A stretch of DNA of 64,000 bases, from assembly GCF_013694105.1 (NCBI RefSeq), contig NZ_JACEFG010000001.1, forward strand, positions 1,116,001-1,180,000, read 5' to 3'. Position numbers and translations under genes: made by a program. Shown piece by piece: positions 51,999-62,692 of the stretch (position 1 is its first letter; each line of letters starts with the position of its first letter). A model generated the notes under the pieces. That model did no database searches. It worked only from the letters and a program-made list of their open reading frames with translations, and had not been told where the DNA came from. The DNA comes from Halobacillus locisalis (GTDB lineage Bacteria > Bacillota > Bacilli > Bacillales > Halobacillaceae).

Positions 51999-53056
51999 AC
52001 ACGATCACCTTCCGAACTGCTTGAAGACATATTCGCCATCCCCTTCATCCGTTTCTTAACCATTTCAGGAGGGTCCATGTCCGGTGCATTCTCATGTAGC
52101 AACCAAGTTGCTGCATAATGAGTATCCGACACTTTGAACATTGGTGGCTCTTCTTCTAAGTCGATTTTCATTGCATAGTCATTACGAGCAGCGAATGCAT
52201 CGCCTTTTGGAGGATCCAACAGATCTGGCGGAGAACCAGGAATTGCATACAGCTCTTCGTCTTCACTATCCAAAGAAGGCATTGACCCTAATAGTCCCCA
52301 CGTGTATGGGTGTTTTGGATTGTAGAAAATGTCATCCACTGTACCAACTTCAACGATTTTACCCGCGTACATAACTGCAACACGGTCCGCAACGTTAGCT
52401 ACAACACCAAGATCGTGTGTAATGAAGATGGTTGCCGAATCCGTTTTTTTCTGAATGTCTTTCATCAACTCAAGAATTTGAGCTTGAATCGTTACATCTA
52501 ATGCCGTTGTTGGCTCGTCGGCAATCAACAGTTTAGGATTACACGCAAGTGCAATGGCGACGACAACACGCTGCCTCATCCCACCAGAGAATTGGTGAGG
52601 GTATTGTTTTATACGGTTTTCAGGATCAGGAATACCTACAAGCTCCAATAGCTCTACTACTCGTTTACGAGCCTGAGATTTGTTCATTTTTTGGTGCTTA
52701 ATCAAACCTTCCATGATCTGGTTCCCGACTTTCATCGTCGGGTTCAAGGATGTCATCGGATCTTGGAAGATCATGGACATTTCTTTACCACGGATTTTTT
52801 GCATTTGTTTTTCATTCATTTTCGCAATATCACGGCCCTCAAAGAGGATCTCTCCCTCTTTAATACGACCCGGCGGCTTAGGAATCAGTTGCATCAGAGC
52901 TTTTGTTGTTACGGACTTCCCTGAGCCTGATTCACCTACAATGGCAAGTGTTTCACCACGTTTCAAGTCGAAAGTGACCCCACGAACAGCTTGTACCTCA
53001 CCACCGTAAGTGTCAAAGGATACATGTAAATTGTTTACTTCTAGTAGTTTTTCCAT
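51995..53056 (-). CDS. oppD: Oligopeptide ABC transporter ATP-binding protein OppD
   Basis: The 353-residue ATPase has Walker A AIVGESGSGKSVTTKA and Walker B LLIADEPTTALD. The signature is FSGGMRQRVVVAIALA. The Opp/Dpp C-terminal tail has AIPGSPPDLLDPPKGDAFAARN. I start at ATG 53056 (MEKLLEVNNLHVSF); a GTG three codons upstream sits closer to the AGGAGG. It is coupled to oppF. Confidence 0.96.
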   Translation of the reverse strand: MEKLLEVNNLHVSFDTYGGEVQAVRGVTFDLKRGETLAIVGESGSGKSVTTKALMQLIPKPPGRIKEGEILFEGRDIAKMNEKQMQKIRGKEMSMIFQDPMTSLNPTMKVGNQIMEGLIKHQKMNKSQARKRVVELLELVGIPDPENRIKQYPHQFSGGMRQRVVVAIALACNPKLLIADEPTTALDVTIQAQILELMKDIQKKTDSATIFITHDLGVVANVADRVAVMYAGKIVEVGTVDDIFYNPKHPYTWGLLGSMPSLDSEDEELYAIPGSPPDLLDPPKGDAFAARNDYAMKIDLEEEPPMFKVSDTHYAATWLLHENAPDMDPPEMVKKRMKGMANMSSSSSEGDRV

Positions 53057-53072
53057 TGTGTACACCTACCTC

Positions 53073-54206
53073 CTATTCGCGCATCTTCGGATCGAATGCA
53101 TCACGAAGACCATCGGCTAAGACGTTAAAGGCAATCATGATTAACGAGATTACAATTGCCGGGAATAATAAAATGTGTGGATAAATTTGCAATGAGTTAA
53201 ATCCATCTTCAATCAGTGTTCCTAGTGATGCAATCGGTGTAGGTAATCCAAGACCGATGAAGCTTAGGAACGCTTCAAAGAATATGGCATTTGGAATTGT
53301 GAACATTGTATTGATTATGATTAGTCCTAATACGTTCGGAACTAAGTGTTTTCTTAATACGCGATTATCTTGTGCCCCGAGTGTCTTAGAAGCCAGGACA
53401 AACTCTTGGTTTTTCAGCTTCAGTACTTGCCCTCGTATGATACGCGCCATACCTATCCAACCGGTTATCGTTAAGGCTATCGTGATTGATATAATTCCCG
53501 GTTCTAGTATCAGAATCATGAGAATAACGATAACTAAGTTCGGTATTCCGACTAAAATCTCGATAATACGCTGCATAATGTTGTCGACACGGCCACCGTA
53601 ATATGCGGAGATACCACCATAAGCGACACCGATGATCATATCAATAGTTGCAGCTAATAGAGCGATGTAAAGGGAGATTCGTGTTCCCATCCAAGTACGT
53701 GTCCATAAGTCACGACCTAGACCATCCGTACCGAACCAAAATGGTTGATCTTGCATATCTTTTGCAGCATATACATCATACACTGCCTCAACTTCTGCTT
53801 GTTCACCGTTTCCACCTTGTGAAAGAACGGTCGTCTGTATAAAGTCTTCTTGATTGTTAAAACGCATCAGAGCCTTTTGTTTTGCTTCTTCAACCGTATC
53901 GGCTGTCTGCACAGAACTTAATGTACCATCCATGCCCAACCAGCTTAACGCTTCCACTTTAGGTGGCATTTTTGCTCTTGATAAATCTTGGTCAAATTCA
54001 CCATACTCATTCATATACGGCCCAAAGATCGCCATTATGGCAATGACTATCAAGATGCCTAGACCAATCATCGCCCCCATATTTTTACGTAGGCGGATAA
54101 AGGAGTCTTGCCAAAAGGAAAGACTCGGTCTGGATATCTTTTCTCCTTCGTTCTCTTCCCGGTTCACGGGAACAAATAAGTCTTTTGACGGTTTTTGATT
54201 ATCCAT
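53073..54206 (-). CDS. oppC: Oligopeptide ABC transporter permease OppC
   Basis: The 377-residue permease has six helices and the DppC motifs (FWFGTDGLGRDLWTRTWMGTRISL). The EAA-like ASKTLGAQDNRVLRKHLVPNV loop is present. It is longer than most OppC proteins (about 300-345 residues) because of an extra extracytoplasmic stretch (about residues 70-160; DTVEEAKQKALMRFNNQEDF and the segment after it) between the first helix and the conserved core. It forms the channel with OppB. Confidence 0.94.
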   Translation of the reverse strand: MDNQKPSKDLFVPVNREENEGEKISRPSLSFWQDSFIRLRKNMGAMIGLGILIVIAIMAIFGPYMNEYGEFDQDLSRAKMPPKVEALSWLGMDGTLSSVQTADTVEEAKQKALMRFNNQEDFIQTTVLSQGGNGEQAEVEAVYDVYAAKDMQDQPFWFGTDGLGRDLWTRTWMGTRISLYIALLAATIDMIIGVAYGGISAYYGGRVDNIMQRIIEILVGIPNLVIVILMILILEPGIISITIALTITGWIGMARIIRGQVLKLKNQEFVLASKTLGAQDNRVLRKHLVPNVLGLIIINTMFTIPNAIFFEAFLSFIGLGLPTPIASLGTLIEDGFNSLQIYPHILLFPAIVISLIMIAFNVLADGLRDAFDPKMRE

Positions 54207-54212
54207 AAGTTA

Positions 54213-55139
54213 CTACTCTCCCTCTGCAAGTCTAATTCTAGGATCGATGACACCATACATTAAATCAATAACCAGTATGATGAAAATGAAAAGAAATGCG
54301 ATTAGTAACGTTGTACCCATGATAATCGGAAAGTCATTTGTGTTAATCGCTTTAACAAACTGTTCACCAATCCCTGGTACGGCAAAGATGTTTTCGATTA
54401 CTAACGTACCAGTCATCAAACCAATAGCTAATGGTCCTAATACTGTAATTAACGGAATAAGGGCGTTACGCAGTCCGTGTTTGAATACGACACCAAACTT
54501 GTTGACTCCTTTGGCACGTGCTGTCGTAATATAGTCAGATCCCATAACTTCCAGCATTTCCGTTCTCATAAAGCGGGCGGCAATTGCAATCGGGAATATG
54601 GCCAACGCAATTGTTGGTAAGACTGTATGTGCCCATGTTCCCCATAATGCAACTGGGAACCAGCCTAACTTTACACCAATGAAATACTGCAAGATTCCTG
54701 CAAATACGAAAGATGGAATGGATTTACCGACAACGGCGATAAACGTTGAACCGTAATCCAAGATTCCGTTATGATAGATCGCAGAAACTAACCCTAATAA
54801 CATACCTAAAATTGTTCCAATTACCATCGCTTGAACACCTAGCGTCATCGATGGACCGATACGCTCCATGATGATCGTCGTTACCTCGCGATTGTCGAAT
54901 TGGAAGGAAATACCCAAATCACCTTGTGTCAAATTCACCATATAGTTGAAATATTGTACCGGGACAGGATCATTTAATCCATACTTTTCTAACACTACCG
55001 CTTGTTGTTCTTCTGACAATTTATCTGCAGCACTTAGGGGAGTACCAGGTAAGAGTTTCATCAAGAAAAACGTAAAGGTAGCAATCAAGAACATCGTTAT
55101 AATCATGTAACCTATTCTTTGAAGTATATAACGTGTCAT
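54213..55139 (-). CDS. oppB: Oligopeptide ABC transporter permease OppB
   Basis: The 308-residue permease has six helices, the DppB/OppB N-terminal MTRYILQRIGYMIITMFLIA, and the LLPGTPLSAADKLSEEQ loop. The coupling loop contains YITTARAKGVNKFGVVFKHGLRN. It is followed after six bases by oppC. There is a 173-base gap to oppA containing an imperfect hairpin that could partly terminate transcription, as is common after binding-protein genes. Confidence 0.95.
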   Translation of the reverse strand: MTRYILQRIGYMIITMFLIATFTFFLMKLLPGTPLSAADKLSEEQQAVVLEKYGLNDPVPVQYFNYMVNLTQGDLGISFQFDNREVTTIIMERIGPSMTLGVQAMVIGTILGMLLGLVSAIYHNGILDYGSTFIAVVGKSIPSFVFAGILQYFIGVKLGWFPVALWGTWAHTVLPTIALAIFPIAIAARFMRTEMLEVMGSDYITTARAKGVNKFGVVFKHGLRNALIPLITVLGPLAIGLMTGTLVIENIFAVPGIGEQFVKAINTNDFPIIMGTTLLIAFLFIFIILVIDLMYGVIDPRIRLAEGE

Positions 55140-55226
55140 ATCAACACCTCCAGAAATTTTACAACCTAATCTTAATTTTAAAGTAATTGACAGAAAGTTG
55201 TCTATACTTTGAAAACTTTCTTCTCA

Positions 55227-55274
55227 GGGAAAAAGAGAGCATACGCCAACTTTTTGGACATATACTCTCTCCCC
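55227..55274 (-). terminator. Imperfect hairpin between oppA and oppB, possible attenuating terminator
   Basis: On the minus strand GGGGAGAGAGTATATG and CATACGCTCTC-like arms pair, followed by TTTTTCCC. Such an element would lower oppB-F expression relative to oppA. Confidence 0.5.
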
Positions 55275-55312
55275 TATTAGCTAGCTCATATGAAATTAGA
55301 AAGAATCTCTAA

Positions 55313-57031
55313 TTATTTACCTTCGATATAAGCATTCTTGTAGTTATAATCAGGACCCATTGGGTTAATGATTACACCTTTAACATATGGCTTCCAAACT
55401 TGTGCAGAAGCACGTTGGTAAAGAGGTGCAATTACTGCATCTTCTTGGATCAACTTCTTCTCTGCTTCTAGGAATAACTCGAAACGCTCAACTGGCTTTT
55501 GTGCAAGTTCGTTGTTTGCACGCTCGATCATAGAATCATAATCTTCGTTAGAGTATCCAGTTTTGTTGTTCGCTCCGTCTGTTACCCACATGTTTAGGAA
55601 CGTGTTCGGGTCGATATAGTCAGGACCCCAACCAGAGTTTTGTAGTTCGTAATCCATGTTTGTATCACGTGCAAGACGCTCTTGGAATGGAACAGATTGT
55701 ACGTTTACAGTAAGACCTTCCAACTGCTCAAGTTGGTCTTTGATGTAAGCATCAAGGTTTTTCGCTACTTCAGAGTCGCCACCAAGGTAGTTAAGCTCTG
55801 CAGTATCCATACCTAGTTCTTCTTTCGCTGTAGCCCAAAGCTGTTGAGCTTCTTCAACGTTTGTTTCAACTAGATCTCCGTTGATTTCACGGAAGTCTTC
55901 ACCAGTTTCTGGGTGAGTAACAAAGTTCTGTGGAATGTCACCAACACCAGGAATAGAACCGTTGTTCAAGATTACATCAACCATGCTCTGACGGTCAATA
56001 ACCATTTGTATCGCTTTACGTGCGTTTACGTTAGCAAGAATTTCGTTACCTTCTTGGTTCATCTTGATGTAGAACAATACAGGCTCTTCTTCAACACGGA
56101 ACTCGTCTGAAGTACGGTATTGGTCTACGAATTCTGCTGAAAGACCTGCACGGTCAACTTCACCAGTTTCATAAAGGTTAACTCCTGTAGCTGTATCTTT
56201 TACAACAGAAACATTGATTTCTTGTAGTTGTACGTTTTCAGCGTCCCAGTAGTCTTCGTTCTTTTCAAGTTTCCAACCTTCACCGTGGTTCCACTCAGTC
56301 ATTACGAATGGTCCATTAGATAGAAGTGTGTCTGCTTCAAGAGCGTACTGATCGCCTTGTTCTTCAACAAATGCTTGGTTCAACGGTAGGAATGTACCGA
56401 AAGTTGTTAGAGATTCGAAGTAAGGAATTGGTTTTTCCAATTGTACTTCTAGTGTGTAATCATCTGTAGCCGTTACACCCAGCTCTTCGATTGGCATTTC
56501 ACCATCAGCAATCGCTGTAGCGTTCTTAATTACTCCGCCCATCATGTAAGGACCGTACTCAGAACCTACATCAGGGTTTACCGCGCGCTGCCAAGCGTAA
56601 ACGAAGTCGTTCGCTGTAACAGGGTCTCCGTTAGACCAAGTCGCGTCTTCACGAAGGTTGAATGTCCAAGTAAGGGCATCTTCACTTACTTCGTGGTCCA
56701 TTGCGATTCCTGGAACCGCTTGTGCATCTTCACCTAGACGGTATAGTCCGTCCATTGTAGAACCTAACCATTGGAATGCTACGGCATCCGTTGCAAGAGA
56801 TGCATCCATTGTCGGGATCTCTGCTGAGTCCATAATGTTAAGTACTTGTTCACTGTCGCCTGAAGTTTCTTCGCCTTCACCTTCAGTGTTACCATCATTT
56901 TCTGTTTCTTCCGTTTCTGTGCCGTCCCCTTCGCCGTCGTCACCAGTGTTTTCTCCGCCACCGGAACAGGCAACTAGGAACATGCTAAGTACTAGTGCGA
57001 GTACTAGCAATAACCAATTTGTCTTTTTCAT
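55313..57031 (-). CDS. oppA: Oligopeptide-binding lipoprotein OppA
   Basis: The 572-residue peptide-binding lipoprotein has a lipobox (FLVACSGG, Cys22). A long acidic Gly/Glu/Thr linker (about residues 25-55) follows, then a class C solute-binding domain: LTWTFNLREDATWSNGDPVTANDFVYAWQR (cited by residues about 105-134) is diagnostic. I start at ATG 57031 (MKKTNWLLLVLALVLSM) after GGGGAGG; the longer frame to 57103 lacks one. It delivers peptides to OppBC and helps peptide nutrition and signalling. A CodY-type box lies in the 5' leader. Confidence 0.95.
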   Translation of the reverse strand: MKKTNWLLLVLALVLSMFLVACSGGGENTGDDGEGDGTETEETENDGNTEGEGEETSGDSEQVLNIMDSAEIPTMDASLATDAVAFQWLGSTMDGLYRLGEDAQAVPGIAMDHEVSEDALTWTFNLREDATWSNGDPVTANDFVYAWQRAVNPDVGSEYGPYMMGGVIKNATAIADGEMPIEELGVTATDDYTLEVQLEKPIPYFESLTTFGTFLPLNQAFVEEQGDQYALEADTLLSNGPFVMTEWNHGEGWKLEKNEDYWDAENVQLQEINVSVVKDTATGVNLYETGEVDRAGLSAEFVDQYRTSDEFRVEEEPVLFYIKMNQEGNEILANVNARKAIQMVIDRQSMVDVILNNGSIPGVGDIPQNFVTHPETGEDFREINGDLVETNVEEAQQLWATAKEELGMDTAELNYLGGDSEVAKNLDAYIKDQLEQLEGLTVNVQSVPFQERLARDTNMDYELQNSGWGPDYIDPNTFLNMWVTDGANNKTGYSNEDYDSMIERANNELAQKPVERFELFLEAEKKLIQEDAVIAPLYQRASAQVWKPYVKGVIINPMGPDYNYKNAYIEGK

Positions 57032-57052
57032 GTTGAAAATGACCTCCCCTAA

Positions 57053-57067
57053 AAATTTCTGAAAATT
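57053..57067. promoter_or_regulatory. CodY-type box in the oppA leader
   Basis: AAATTTCTGAAAATT matches the CodY consensus at 14 of 15 positions. It lies between the predicted -10 element and the ribosome binding site. Confidence 0.65.
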
Positions 57068-57094
57068 TAGTGTGGCGCTTTGTCCACATATCGA

Positions 57095-57100
57095 ATTATA
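57095..57100 (-). promoter_or_regulatory. Possible -10 element of oppA
   Basis: A perfect TATAAT on the minus strand; the matching -35 (TGCAAA-like) is weak. The rest of the 405-base gap up to the DUF3899 gene is AT-rich, with a 16-base palindrome at 57224-57239 (ATATTTAATTAAATAT). Confidence 0.4.
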
Positions 57101-57436
57101 CAAGTTTTCTAACTATTTTGCATTACCTTTTTTTAAATGAAATCTCTCAAACCCCATCATTGTTACGTTTCTATGACACAAAACGTGACTATTTACCTAG
57201 TTTATTTTACAATGTGTACTCTCATATTTAATTAAATATAAAGGCATTTGCATAAAAAACAAACCAGTTATAGTAGGAGATTGTTGTTTATTGCGGTTAT
57301 CCACTAAAGTGTGTGCATAGTCCATTCATTATTCTTTCTACCCTGAATTTTCTGTTTATTAATTGTATTTACAATTCCTTCAAAGTTGAAACCGTGCTAT
57401 AATGTTACATAGATTTTTAGGAAAGGTGTGCATTTC

Positions 57437-57808
57437 ATGAGTCTATTGCGTAACAAGTGGATGACGCTGATGATTAATGTATTGATCGTTACGCTCATGT
57501 TTACCGTTGTTGCTCCTGTATATGATTTGTTTCATTACATTAATTCATTATTCTATATCGCGTATGCCTACTTATTTATTGGTATATTGTTGTGGGTCAT
57601 ACGCGGCGGGTTCTTCGACGCCATCACGTACAGCTTCAGGCGCTTCCATAATAGAGTGTCCAAACAAAAGGATTATATGGATGACTGGCATAAGAAACCT
57701 CTGCCATCTCAAACAGTGGAGAAAAGCTGGTTAGGATTCTTCATCTTCAATGGTGGAATGTTAATGGTCGGTTTACTCGCTTTACTTGCGGTTTACTACA
57801 ATTACTAA
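57437..57808 (+). CDS. DUF3899 membrane protein
   Basis: The 123-residue protein has two N-terminal helices, a Lys/Arg-rich cytoplasmic segment (FRRFHNRVSKQKDYMDDWHKK) and a C-terminal helix. This is the DUF3899 pattern, whose function is unknown. I start at ATG 57437 after AAAGG; a GTG three codons upstream is too close to the ribosome site. An extended -10 element (TGCTATAAT, 57395-57403) precedes it. It lies divergent from oppA and just upstream of trpS. Confidence 0.82.
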   Translation: MSLLRNKWMTLMINVLIVTLMFTVVAPVYDLFHYINSLFYIAYAYLFIGILLWVIRGGFFDAITYSFRRFHNRVSKQKDYMDDWHKKPLPSQTVEKSWLGFFIFNGGMLMVGLLALLAVYYNY

Positions 57809-57812
57809 GAAC

Positions 57813-57841
57813 TTGCGTTAAGTAAAGGAATCGTATATAAT
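57813..57841 (+). promoter_or_regulatory. Promoter of the trpS T-box transcript
   Basis: TTGCGT (57813-57818) and a perfect TATAAT (57836-57841) are separated by 17 bases. The transcript would start near 57848. Confidence 0.78.
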
Positions 57842-57847
57842 TCTTTT

Positions 57848-59125
<1,278 letters not shown>

Positions 59126-59130
59126 AACAG

Positions 59131-59170
59131 AAAAGCCAGAATTGAGAATGGTATTCTCAATTCTGGCTTT
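59131..59170. terminator. Bidirectional terminator between trpS and yjbA
   Basis: AAAAGCCAGAATTGAGAAT and ATTCTCAATTCTGGCTTTT form an almost perfect long stem. It covers the yjbA stop region. Confidence 0.9.
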
Positions 59171-59918
59171 TCATATGTTGTGATACTTTTTCATTCTCGC
59201 CTTGCCAAATCGTTTCAAAGAATGGTTGGCCTTTCACCATTTTGCCGCAAAGCTCTTCATGAAGTTTCGACCAGCCGTGACATGTCTCTTCATACAATCT
59301 GCTCCATGCTTCATCTGTAGAAAGGCTCTTGATTGAAGGGTATTGTACCGGATCCCATTCGGTCAACCAATACCTGATTTCCTCTGGATGATCCGAGTGT
59401 TTCAACTGATCTAAAGCCATCATCAACAGTTGTTTCAGCTGACGTTCTCTCCTTGTTAACCCCGCCATTTTCTCTGGGTCTAATGAAAGAATGTGGTGTT
59501 CTTTTGGTGCACTTCCTTCTATAATATAGAACTCTGCTTTCTTACCTTGAACCATCTCTAATGCTAAACGTTCTTGTCTCGGAATGAGACGACTTTTTTT
59601 CACTGGAGATGTGTAACCTAGCGTATCAAAAACTACAACATCTGTACCATCTGTCGCTACAGCAGCATACTCAATGGTATGCCTTTCTTGATTCTTCTTC
59701 ATATACGTCTTCCTGTGAATATCCTGTAACATAGACAACGGTAAATCCTGAAGGTCATTTTCAATTAACCGAAATAGAGCGTTGCTCACATATAGCAGTG
59801 GAATTTGATCAATCAACTCGATTCCATCTTCTTTCCTCCACTCGTGAAAGCGACAAACATTGTACCCATTTTCTTCTCCTTCAAACCAGTTCACCCATAG
59901 ATCATGCATGTATAGCAT
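59157..59918 (-). CDS. yjbA: YjbA family protein (DUF3603/UPF0736)
   Basis: The 253-residue soluble protein starts MLYMHDLWVNWFEGEENGYNVC after GTGAGGG. The motif YVSNALFRLIENDLQDLP and the C-terminal SHGWSKLHEELCGKMVKGQPF are family-typical of YjbA, conserved in Bacillaceae. Its function is not known. It lies between trpS and the fab genes, as in B. subtilis, and shares a bidirectional terminator with trpS. Confidence 0.92.
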   Translation of the reverse strand: MLYMHDLWVNWFEGEENGYNVCRFHEWRKEDGIELIDQIPLLYVSNALFRLIENDLQDLPLSMLQDIHRKTYMKKNQERHTIEYAAVATDGTDVVVFDTLGYTSPVKKSRLIPRQERLALEMVQGKKAEFYIIEGSAPKEHHILSLDPEKMAGLTRRERQLKQLLMMALDQLKHSDHPEEIRYWLTEWDPVQYPSIKSLSTDEAWSRLYEETCHGWSKLHEELCGKMVKGQPFFETIWQGENEKVSQHMKSQN

Positions 59919-60008
59919 ATTAGACCCTCACTTTCATTCAGTGATCTCTTTAGGTTACATTATGACCAATGCTGGCTTTTTTATTCTTTTCACCCATTAT
60001 TTACTACG

Positions 60009-60209
60009 CTATTCTTTCATGAACACAATTGCTACTGTTATGAGTAAAACGCCTACCGGAAACAAGTAACATTCCACTCTTGTTTGAATAAGTATGAAGA
60101 ACTCCCACCAACTTAGTCCTGCTGGTACAAGATTAAGATAGGTAATCGTTACGGTTCCACCTGCTACAGCAAATCCGAATCCCATTAAAAAAACCAACCA
60201 TTGCCACAT
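60009..60209 (-). CDS. Small two-helix membrane protein, hypothetical
   Basis: The 66-residue product starts at ATG 60209 after GGAGGGG. It has two helices (LVFLMGFGFAVAGGTVTITYL and LFPVGVLLITVAIVFM) with a short acidic loop between. I do not recognise the family, but the strong ribosome site and conserved-looking Trp/Gly pattern favour a real gene. It sits upstream of, and on the same strand as, yjbA. Confidence 0.65.
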   Translation of the reverse strand: MWQWLVFLMGFGFAVAGGTVTITYLNLVPAGLSWWEFFILIQTRVECYLFPVGVLLITVAIVFMKE

Positions 60210-60359
60210 ATCCATCCCCTCCGGCCTGTCCTCCTTTTTCTATCTTATGATGCGATGAATCTCATCATGCGTAGGTAAAGTCCTCAAGTTCCCTTTACTT
60301 CAACTCCTATAAAAGGTACATTTATTATCAGATACGTTACATAAGAAAGGATGATCTTG

Positions 60360-61373
60360 TTGGCAAAGTCCCGTTCCCTGCGTAACCGTCGCAGGCGTAA
60401 ACGAAAGAGAAAAATGAAAGTAGCTTTGATTACGCTATTATTCATTTCTGCATTCTGTTATAGCAGCTATGAATATCTAGCAGGGAAAAATCAAGCAAAG
60501 GGGCAATCTTCCAACGTCGCCGTAGCTGAAGAGTCACCCCCAGTTGAAGATACCAATAAGAAATATGAAGTCGAATTCAAAGGAAAAGACAATTTAGATG
60601 ACCAAATCAACGTTCTTCTCCTTGGTTCTGATCAACGTGGAGATGAACAAGCGAGAACTGATACGATCATGATTGCCCAATACGCCCCGAATAAACAATC
60701 AGTCAAGCTTGCTTCTTTGATGAGAGATACATATATCAACATCCCGGGTTATGGCTACAACAAAATCAACGCCGCCTTCTATTTTGGTGGTCCTGAGCTT
60801 ATGAGGCAGACGATCTCAGAGAACTTCGGCATTGAACTAGAATATTATGCGATTGTGGACTTTGAAGGCTTCACTCAAACAGTAGATACGATTGCTCCTG
60901 ATGGTCTTGAAGTTAATGTTGAGAAAGATATGAATTATCAAGATGGAGCAGGAACCATCGATATCGATTTAGATGAGGGAACACAAAAGCTCGATGGGGA
61001 AGAATTACTTGGATATGCTCGTTTTCGTCACGATGCAAATGGAGACTTCGGGCGTGTCGAACGCCAACAGAAAGTCCTTCGTTTGCTGAAAGATGAATTA
61101 ATGTCATTTTCCGGCGTGCTAAAAGCTCCAAGACTGATTGGTACAATCCAGCCTTACATTCAAACAAATATCGGGAGTGGCAAAGTGCTCGAGCTTGGAA
61201 AAGATCTGTTAATCAATCCAGTAAAGGATATGCAAACCATGAGCATCCCGACTACTGATAACGTATGGAACGAACGAAAAGATTATCCAATAGGACTCGT
61301 ATTGAACCATGACGAATCTAAAACGAAAGCGGACTTGCAAACGTTTTTCGAGATAGACCATGAAGATGAATGA
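60360..61373 (+). CDS. LCP (LytR-CpsA-Psr) family wall-polymer transferase
   Basis: The 337-residue protein attaches teichoic-type polymers from lipid carriers to peptidoglycan. A very basic N-terminus (LRNRRRRKRKRKMK) precedes one membrane anchor. The extracellular LCP domain has LLLGSDQRGDEQARTDTIMI (Arg and Asp residues for pyrophosphate and metal), SLMRDTYINIPGYGYNKINAAFYFG, and the ARFRHDANGDFGRVERQQ motif. The start is uncertain between TTG 60357 and TTG 60360; both follow AAAGG, and the ATG at 60351 is too close. It is monocistronic and ends at a bidirectional terminator. Confidence 0.9.
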   Translation: MAKSRSLRNRRRRKRKRKMKVALITLLFISAFCYSSYEYLAGKNQAKGQSSNVAVAEESPPVEDTNKKYEVEFKGKDNLDDQINVLLLGSDQRGDEQARTDTIMIAQYAPNKQSVKLASLMRDTYINIPGYGYNKINAAFYFGGPELMRQTISENFGIELEYYAIVDFEGFTQTVDTIAPDGLEVNVEKDMNYQDGAGTIDIDLDEGTQKLDGEELLGYARFRHDANGDFGRVERQQKVLRLLKDELMSFSGVLKAPRLIGTIQPYIQTNIGSGKVLELGKDLLINPVKDMQTMSIPTTDNVWNERKDYPIGLVLNHDESKTKADLQTFFEIDHEDE

Positions 61374-61380
61374 ATAATAA

Positions 61381-61419
61381 AAAGCGAGAGGGAAATCAGA
61401 CGATTTCCCTCTCGCTTTT
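61381..61419. terminator. Bidirectional terminator between the LCP gene and fabF
   Basis: AAAGCGAGAGGGAAATC and GATTTCCCTCTCGCTTT form a long stem with A and T runs outside. Confidence 0.9.
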
Positions 61420-61432
61420 ACTATTAGTTGTA

Positions 61433-62674
61433 TTAATCGTTATATTTCTGGAAGATGAGCGTGGCGTTATGACCACCAAATCCTAGGGAGTTACTCATCA
61501 CTGTATTGACTTCTTGATAACGTGCTTCATTTGGCACATAATCCAAATCGCATTCTGGATCTGGTGTTTCATAGTTAATTGTTGGAGGTAAAACCCCTTC
61601 ATTGATTGCTTTCAGGGAAATGACCGATTCAACCGCTCCAGCTGCACCAAGCAAGTGGCCGGTCATGGATTTCGTTGAAGAAATCGCCATCTTATAAGCA
61701 TGATCTCCAAAGACCGATTTCGCTGCGTGAGTTTCAAATTTATCGTTCAACGCAGTAGAAGTACCATGGGCATTCAAGTAATCAATTGAGCTCGATTCAA
61801 CACCCGCATCTTCAAGCGCTTGTTTCATGGCTCTTTGTGCTCCGTCCCCTTCGGGAGCAGGAGACGTAATATGATAGGCATCTCCAGTGGAACCATACCC
61901 TGTAAGCTCGCCATAAATTTTAGCTCCGCGCTTTTTGGCAGATTCGAGTGTCTCGAGGATCAGGATTCCTGCTCCTTCACCCATGACAAACCCATCGCGG
62001 TTTTTATCAAACGGACGGCTAGCTTTTTGAGGATCTTCGTTTAAAGATAATGCCTTAGCTGATGCAAAGCCAGCAAATGACATTTTCGTCATCGGCGCTT
62101 CAGTTCCACCAGCGATCATAATGTCAGCGTCTCCACGCTGGATCACTTTGAATGCATCTCCGATTGAGTTCGCACCAGAAGCACAAGCTGTAACGGTACA
62201 GGAGTTGATTCCTTTTGCACCCAATGAAATAGAAACTTGTCCAGCAGCCATGTCAGGAATCATCATCGGGATGAAGAAAGGACTCACGCGGCGATAACCC
62301 TTTTCCTGGAACGTTTCGAATTGAGATTCGTAGGTACCCATACCACCGATACCAGAGCCGATCCACACACCCGTTTTCGGTGCAATATCATCTGTAATTT
62401 CAAGACCTGCATCTTCTACTGCCATATGAGAGGCTACCATGGCATACTGGACGAAGGGATCCATTCTTCTAGCATCCTTGCGATCAATATACGTGGAGAC
62501 GTCTAAGTCTTTCACTTCAGCCGCTACGCTGACAGGGTAATCTTCTTTATTTACTTTTGTTATTTCTCCAATTCCGGACTTTCCATTCTTAATACTATTC
62601 CACATTTCTTCTACTGAATTACCGACAGGGGTTACGGCCCCCATACCGGTTACAACTACACGACGTTTATCCAT
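61433..62674 (-). CDS. fabF: 3-oxoacyl-[acyl-carrier-protein] synthase II
   Basis: The 413-residue KASII extends acyl-ACP with malonyl-ACP. The active-site Cys is in [11 protein letters not shown] (near residue 164), with catalytic histidines in [11 protein letters not shown] and [14 protein letters not shown]. It is standard length for FabF. It lies 18 bases downstream of fabH in the same operon, as in B. subtilis fabHA-fabF. Confidence 0.97.
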   Translation of the reverse strand: MDKRRVVVTGMGAVTPVGNSVEEMWNSIKNGKSGIGEITKVNKEDYPVSVAAEVKDLDVSTYIDRKDARRMDPFVQYAMVASHMAVEDAGLEITDDIAPKTGVWIGSGIGGMGTYESQFETFQEKGYRRVSPFFIPMMIPDMAAGQVSISLGAKGINSCTVTACASGANSIGDAFKVIQRGDADIMIAGGTEAPMTKMSFAGFASAKALSLNEDPQKASRPFDKNRDGFVMGEGAGILILETLESAKKRGAKIYGELTGYGSTGDAYHITSPAPEGDGAQRAMKQALEDAGVESSSIDYLNAHGTSTALNDKFETHAAKSVFGDHAYKMAISSTKSMTGHLLGAAGAVESVISLKAINEGVLPPTINYETPDPECDLDYVPNEARYQEVNTVMSNSLGFGGHNATLIFQKYND

Positions 62675-62692
62675 ACGTCCATTCCTCCTTTG

